Shown here piece after piece: positions 61,317 through 64,000 of a stretch of 64,000 nucleotides of DNA. A program made the position numbers and the translations under genes. Each line of letters opens with the position of its first letter. The first letter of the stretch is position 1. The DNA comes from Lewinellaceae bacterium (GTDB lineage: Bacteria; Bacteroidota; Bacteroidia; Chitinophagales; Saprospiraceae): assembly GCA_020636375.1 (NCBI GenBank), contig JACJXZ010000004.1:1-64000 (forward strand), read 5' to 3'. A model generated the notes under the pieces. That model was not told where the DNA came from. It ran no database searches and saw only the letters and a list, made by a program, of their open reading frames with translations.

Positions 61317-61377
61317 TGAATGAGTGAATGAGTGAATGTGTGAATGAGTGAATGAATGAATGAGTGAATGAATGAAT
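61317..61377. repeat. GAATGAGT tandem repeat
   Basis: Short tandem arrangement of GAATGAGT and GAATGAAT units, about seven copies, immediately upstream of the membrane-protein start codon. The same words occur inside family B at about 26200-26290. Confidence 0.75.
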
Positions 61378-61384
61378 ACCAGGC

Positions 61385-61891
61385 ATGGAAAAGCGATTCG
61401 ATGAATACCTAAGAGGAGAGCGCTGGACGGGCCTGATCCTGGCCGGGTGGGGTGTGCTGTCTGCCGCAGCGGTTGCGGTGGGGTACAGCCGTTGGCCGGG
61501 CGGCCTGATGGAAGCCCTGCTGTTTGCGGTCGTTTCCCTGAGCCTGGTGCAAATCTGGGCCGGCGTGCGCCGGTTGGCGCAGGCCCGGCGGCTGCGCCGG
61601 GAATTGCACCCCATTGTCGAGATCGCCCCGCCCAGCTTCGCCGCCCAGGAGATTCCCCGCCTGGAGAAGCGGGAGCGGTCGGCCCAGCGCCGCCGCTTCA
61701 TCGAGCAGGCGCTCTTCGTCATGGGCATGTGTTTTGCCCTGGCCGGCGGCTTTCGCATTTCCGGCGATTTCTGGCTGGGCACCGGGATGGGCATGTGCGT
61801 ACAGGTGGCCGTCCTCCTCGTCACTACCCTCACCAGCCAGTGGCGGGACGCAGTGTACCGCAACGAGATCGAGCGGGAGCGGGGGCCGTAG
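61385..61891 (+). CDS. Hypothetical membrane protein
   Basis: A 168-residue protein with two pairs of hydrophobic segments (about 14-32 and 41-58, then about 105-125 and 133-150) separated by a basic cytoplasmic stretch (AQARRLRREL ... RLEKRERSAQRRR). The arrangement resembles small 2+2 TM proteins of unknown function. No family is recognised. The start ATG at 61385 follows the GAATGAGT repeat. It is alone on this strand. Confidence 0.6.
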   Translation: MEKRFDEYLRGERWTGLILAGWGVLSAAAVAVGYSRWPGGLMEALLFAVVSLSLVQIWAGVRRLAQARRLRRELHPIVEIAPPSFAAQEIPRLEKRERSAQRRRFIEQALFVMGMCFALAGGFRISGDFWLGTGMGMCVQVAVLLVTTLTSQWRDAVYRNEIERERGP

Positions 61892-62043
61892 GGCGCGGAG
61901 CGGAGGTTTCCGGGTAGTTATTGCACTGGCGGAAGCCGGTGGCGTAGTTGGTTGTCGGGAGGCGGAGGGAGTTGTTTGTTGTTGGTTCGGCGACCCAGGC
62001 CCGCCGGACAACGAACAACAAACAACAAACAACAGGCAACAAA

Positions 62044-62149
62044 CAACAGGCGGTGGTGTATTAAATCCGTTGATCCATTCAGCGGACCTGGAGGTCCGCT
62101 CTCCATTTGCACCGAAAGTTCAACGGATTTAATACACCACCCAACAGGC
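62044..62149. mobile_element. 90-base MITE-like palindrome with 8-base direct repeats
   Basis: The element 62052-62141 has perfect 22-base terminal arms (from GGTGGTGTATTAAATCC) and an inner perfect hairpin AGCGGACCT-GG-AGGTCCGCT (62081-62100). CAACAGGC flanks both sides (62044-62051 and 62142-62149), which fits an 8-base target duplication; however, the left flank belongs to a CAACAAACAACAGG word array, so the match could be partly fortuitous. Ends starting GG plus 8-base duplications recall IS1595-type elements (inference). Confidence 0.7.
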
Positions 62150-62306
62150 AACAACCTAAACCGGAGGAAAGCAAAAAATTGCGCGGCCGGGAGCAACTTT
62201 TTACCCGCAGGGCCGTACATGAAAAGGCCGGTGCGGCAAAAACATTCAGCCCTCCGCCCTCGTTTCCCTCCCCCTCTGCGAAAAGCCCGAAGTGTTCTCT
62301 TTTTTT

Positions 62307-62338
62307 GTAACTATTTAGGTGGGCCTGATGCCTTTGCC
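62307..62338. mobile_element. Solo left end of the IS66-like MITE
   Basis: GTAACTATTTAGGTGGGCCT and the following 12 bases match 61039-61070 exactly for 32 bases. No right end is found downstream, so it is a truncated copy or an end left by deletion. Confidence 0.75.
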
Positions 62339-62401
62339 CCCATTATGGATTATTCGGTACATCTTTTTTTATAGCGACTTTCATAAAACACCAACTTCAA
62401 A

Positions 62402-63652
62402 ATGGACACCTTAGATCAGCTGTTCGCGAACAGCAAGAACTCCTTTGACCTCACGGCGGCCCAGGACCAGGAAAGCCTCCTGCGGCTCGTCGAAGCGCTC
62501 GAACCCTTTTCTCCGACGGAAGTAGAACGCCGGGCCCTGGAAAAGGACGCCCCGCTGGAATTCAAACTGGCTTTCAAAGTGCTGGACTCCCGGCAATTCG
62601 TAAAGGCCAATGCCCGGCCCCTGAAGGTCGGCATTGTCTTTGCCATGTGGGGCGAGCAGAACCGCCTGCTGCCCAAGTCGGCCGACAACCCCAACGGGGA
62701 AGACCTGCTCAACGTCAAGCTGGCCCAGTTGGACTGGCTGTTCCGGGGCTCGCCTATCGACTGGCAGCTGTATGCCGTCGACGACGGCTGCCCCTACGGC
62801 AGCGGGCGGATCGCCCGCGAGATCGTCAAAGGGTCGCCGCTGGAAGGAAAAGCCTCCGTCGTTTTCCTGGAGGAGGCGCTGCCCGCGAGTTCCGGCCCGC
62901 TGAAGAACCTGGCTTCCGCCAACGACTCCCGCAAGGGCGGGGCCATCATCCTGGGTTGCCAGCGGGCGCTGGAGGATGGCGCCGAGGCCATCATCTACAC
63001 CGACGCCGACAACTCCGTCCACCTCGGCCAGGCCGGCCTGCTGCTCCGCAAACACCTGGAGGAAGGCTTCAAGGTGGTGCTGGGCAACCGCAAACACAAG
63101 CACTCCGTGCTGGTCAAGCAGGAAAGCCGCTGGGGCATCGGCATCAAGGCCCTCCGCCACATGCAGCGGATGGTGGGCCACAGCATCTTCTCCCGCGGCA
63201 TCCTGGACTCCCAGGCGGCCTTCAAATTGTACCACCGGGACGTGCTGGAGCGAATCCTCGAAAAGCCGTCCGTCTACGACTTCTCGTTCGACTCCGACTG
63301 GATCGCCTGCGCCCTGGCGATGGAGGAGCCCTTCGCCAAGGTGCCCTTCGCCTTTATCGACTCCTTCGCCGAGTCCGCCTCCATCGTGCAGGGCCCGATG
63401 ACCACCTGGGAGACCCTGCTGAAAGGGCTGGTGACCGCCGTCCGCGAACGGGGCGTGCCCTACAACGAAGAGATGGCCAGGGTGCTGGACGAGCACATCG
63501 CTTCCTCCAAAGACCTGGACGCCCTGATCAACCACCTGCCGGAAGAACTGGAGGCCGCAGAAGACAAAGACCTGGGCGACCCGGCTGTCATGTCGCCGGC
63601 AGCCATGGCGGCGTGGATCGTGGAGCGGAAAAGAGAGGCGGTGGTGGCCTGA
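62402..63652 (+). CDS. Glycosyltransferase (GT2-like, GT-A fold)
   Basis: A 416-residue cytoplasmic enzyme of the GT-A type with a nucleotide-sugar domain in the middle. Motifs: VGIVFAMWGEQNRLLPKS (about 76-93), VDDGCPYGSG (126-135), KGGAIILGCQRAL (178-190) and the metal-binding IYTDADNSV (198-206, DADN at 201-204). Downstream FDSDWIACALA and a C-terminal helical part follow. It probably transfers a sugar to a small acceptor, as in compatible-solute or lipid pathways; donor and acceptor are unknown. Its neighbours do not indicate a polysaccharide cluster. Confidence 0.75.
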   Translation: MDTLDQLFANSKNSFDLTAAQDQESLLRLVEALEPFSPTEVERRALEKDAPLEFKLAFKVLDSRQFVKANARPLKVGIVFAMWGEQNRLLPKSADNPNGEDLLNVKLAQLDWLFRGSPIDWQLYAVDDGCPYGSGRIAREIVKGSPLEGKASVVFLEEALPASSGPLKNLASANDSRKGGAIILGCQRALEDGAEAIIYTDADNSVHLGQAGLLLRKHLEEGFKVVLGNRKHKHSVLVKQESRWGIGIKALRHMQRMVGHSIFSRGILDSQAAFKLYHRDVLERILEKPSVYDFSFDSDWIACALAMEEPFAKVPFAFIDSFAESASIVQGPMTTWETLLKGLVTAVRERGVPYNEEMARVLDEHIASSKDLDALINHLPEELEAAEDKDLGDPAVMSPAAMAAWIVERKREAVVA

Positions 63653-63736
63653 TGCAGGCGGAATGACGTTCCGAGGCGGGGGGTAATGCCATTCCGGGGG
63701 GCGGCCGACGGAATAATCGGGTTCCCTAACAACTAT

Positions 63737-64000
63737 TCAACGGCTGCCTGCCTTCCTCCACACCCCTGCTTCCACCTCCCCGCGCCGCAGCCGGTTCACC
63801 AGCAAATGCGCTTGCCGGGTGGGTTCCGGGATTTTATAGCCCCGGGCGCAGTGCAGCATGACTTCGCGGCTCTGCTCCAGGCCCATGCGGTGGCCGGGGG
63901 ATACGAATACGGGCTTGATGCCGTCTTTGGTGCAGAGGGCGAAGCCGAGGGTTTCTTCGCCGTCCAGGATAGGCGTATAGGCGCCGCGTCGCCGGGGCGG
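63737..64000 (-). CDS. nfi: Endonuclease V, C-terminal part (runs off the window)
   Basis: The last 87 codons of a leftward gene that continues beyond the window. The translation carries AYTPILDGEETLGFALC, then IKPVFVSPGHRMGLEQSREVML and GYKIPEPTRQAHLLVNRLRRGE. This matches the end of endonuclease V, which nicks DNA one base 3' of deoxyinosine in the repair of deaminated adenine. The SPGHR motif and final EPTR-AH are family hallmarks. Start and catalytic N-terminal half are outside the window. The stop is at 63737-63739. A word ACTATTCAACGG over the stop resembles an end of the GTAACTATT element family. Confidence 0.85.
   Translation of the reverse strand, partial: PPRRRGAYTPILDGEETLGFALCTKDGIKPVFVSPGHRMGLEQSREVMLHCARGYKIPEPTRQAHLLVNRLRRGEVEAGVWRKAGSR

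Overview
The window is about 60 percent G+C and comes from a member of the Bacteroidota, most likely a saprospirian (Saprospiraceae or Lewinella-like). That placement is inferred. It rests on type IX secretion (T9SS) C-terminal sorting domains, a PorP/SprF membrane protein, a gliding-type (CHU_C) C-terminal domain, a Bacteroidota-style promoter (TTG, 20 bases, TACCTTTG), and many peptidases and secreted repeat proteins. No rRNA, tRNA, CRISPR array or intact insertion sequence was seen.

Layout. 0.4-5.8 kb: a GT-C glycosyltransferase, a leftward GNAT-ilvE-DinB operon, and a divergent MocR-type regulator with candidate operator repeats between them. 6-14.1 kb: a coiled-coil secreted protein, a lipoprotein prolyl oligopeptidase, the diadenylate cyclase gene cdaA with a GNAT partner, and two M20 peptidases. 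14.6-21.6 kb: a 1492-residue TPR/purple-acid-phosphatase-like/T9SS protein, a GNAT enzyme and an M1 aminopeptidase. 21.6-22.9 kb: decayed gene fragments, including the C-terminal half of an Rpn-type nuclease. 23.2-30.2 kb: a VPS10/BNR beta-propeller protein and three secreted proteins. 30.4-38.1 kb: a sigma/anti-sigma pair divergent from a T9SS trio (CHU_C surface protein, PorP/SprF, OmpA/PD40 lipoprotein). 38.5-47.2 kb: two paralogous T9SS subtilases followed by a TPR-CHAT (caspase-like) protein with a signal peptide and a C-terminal membrane anchor. 47.5-56.2 kb: small membrane proteins, DUF1573, DUF1835 and DUF4407 proteins, an S15-type hydrolase and pepT. 56.3-60.9 kb: an A+T-richer accessory patch with a small winged-helix protein, a protein with an EAD11-like adaptor domain, and a tight ParB-like/nuclease-like gene pair. 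61.4-64 kb: a membrane protein, a glycosyltransferase and the C-terminal part of endonuclease V.

Working together. Peptidases dominate: S9, S8 x2, M1, M20 x2, pepT, S15-like and CHAT. Together with the T9SS cargo this suggests a surface-active, protein-degrading lifestyle. The sigma/anti-sigma pair is well placed to control the T9SS trio, and the subtilase-subtilase-CHAT block looks like one exported proteolytic unit.

The most distinctive large-scale signal lies in the non-coding DNA. Most gaps between genes carry a long near-perfect palindrome, and most are different in sequence. Three have clear 8-base direct repeats or an identifiable empty site, so at least some are small mobile elements (MITE-like). 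The best candidates for undescribed biology are the exported subtilase/CHAT block, the EAD11-like protein, the ParB-like/nuclease-like pair, and the palindromic element families.
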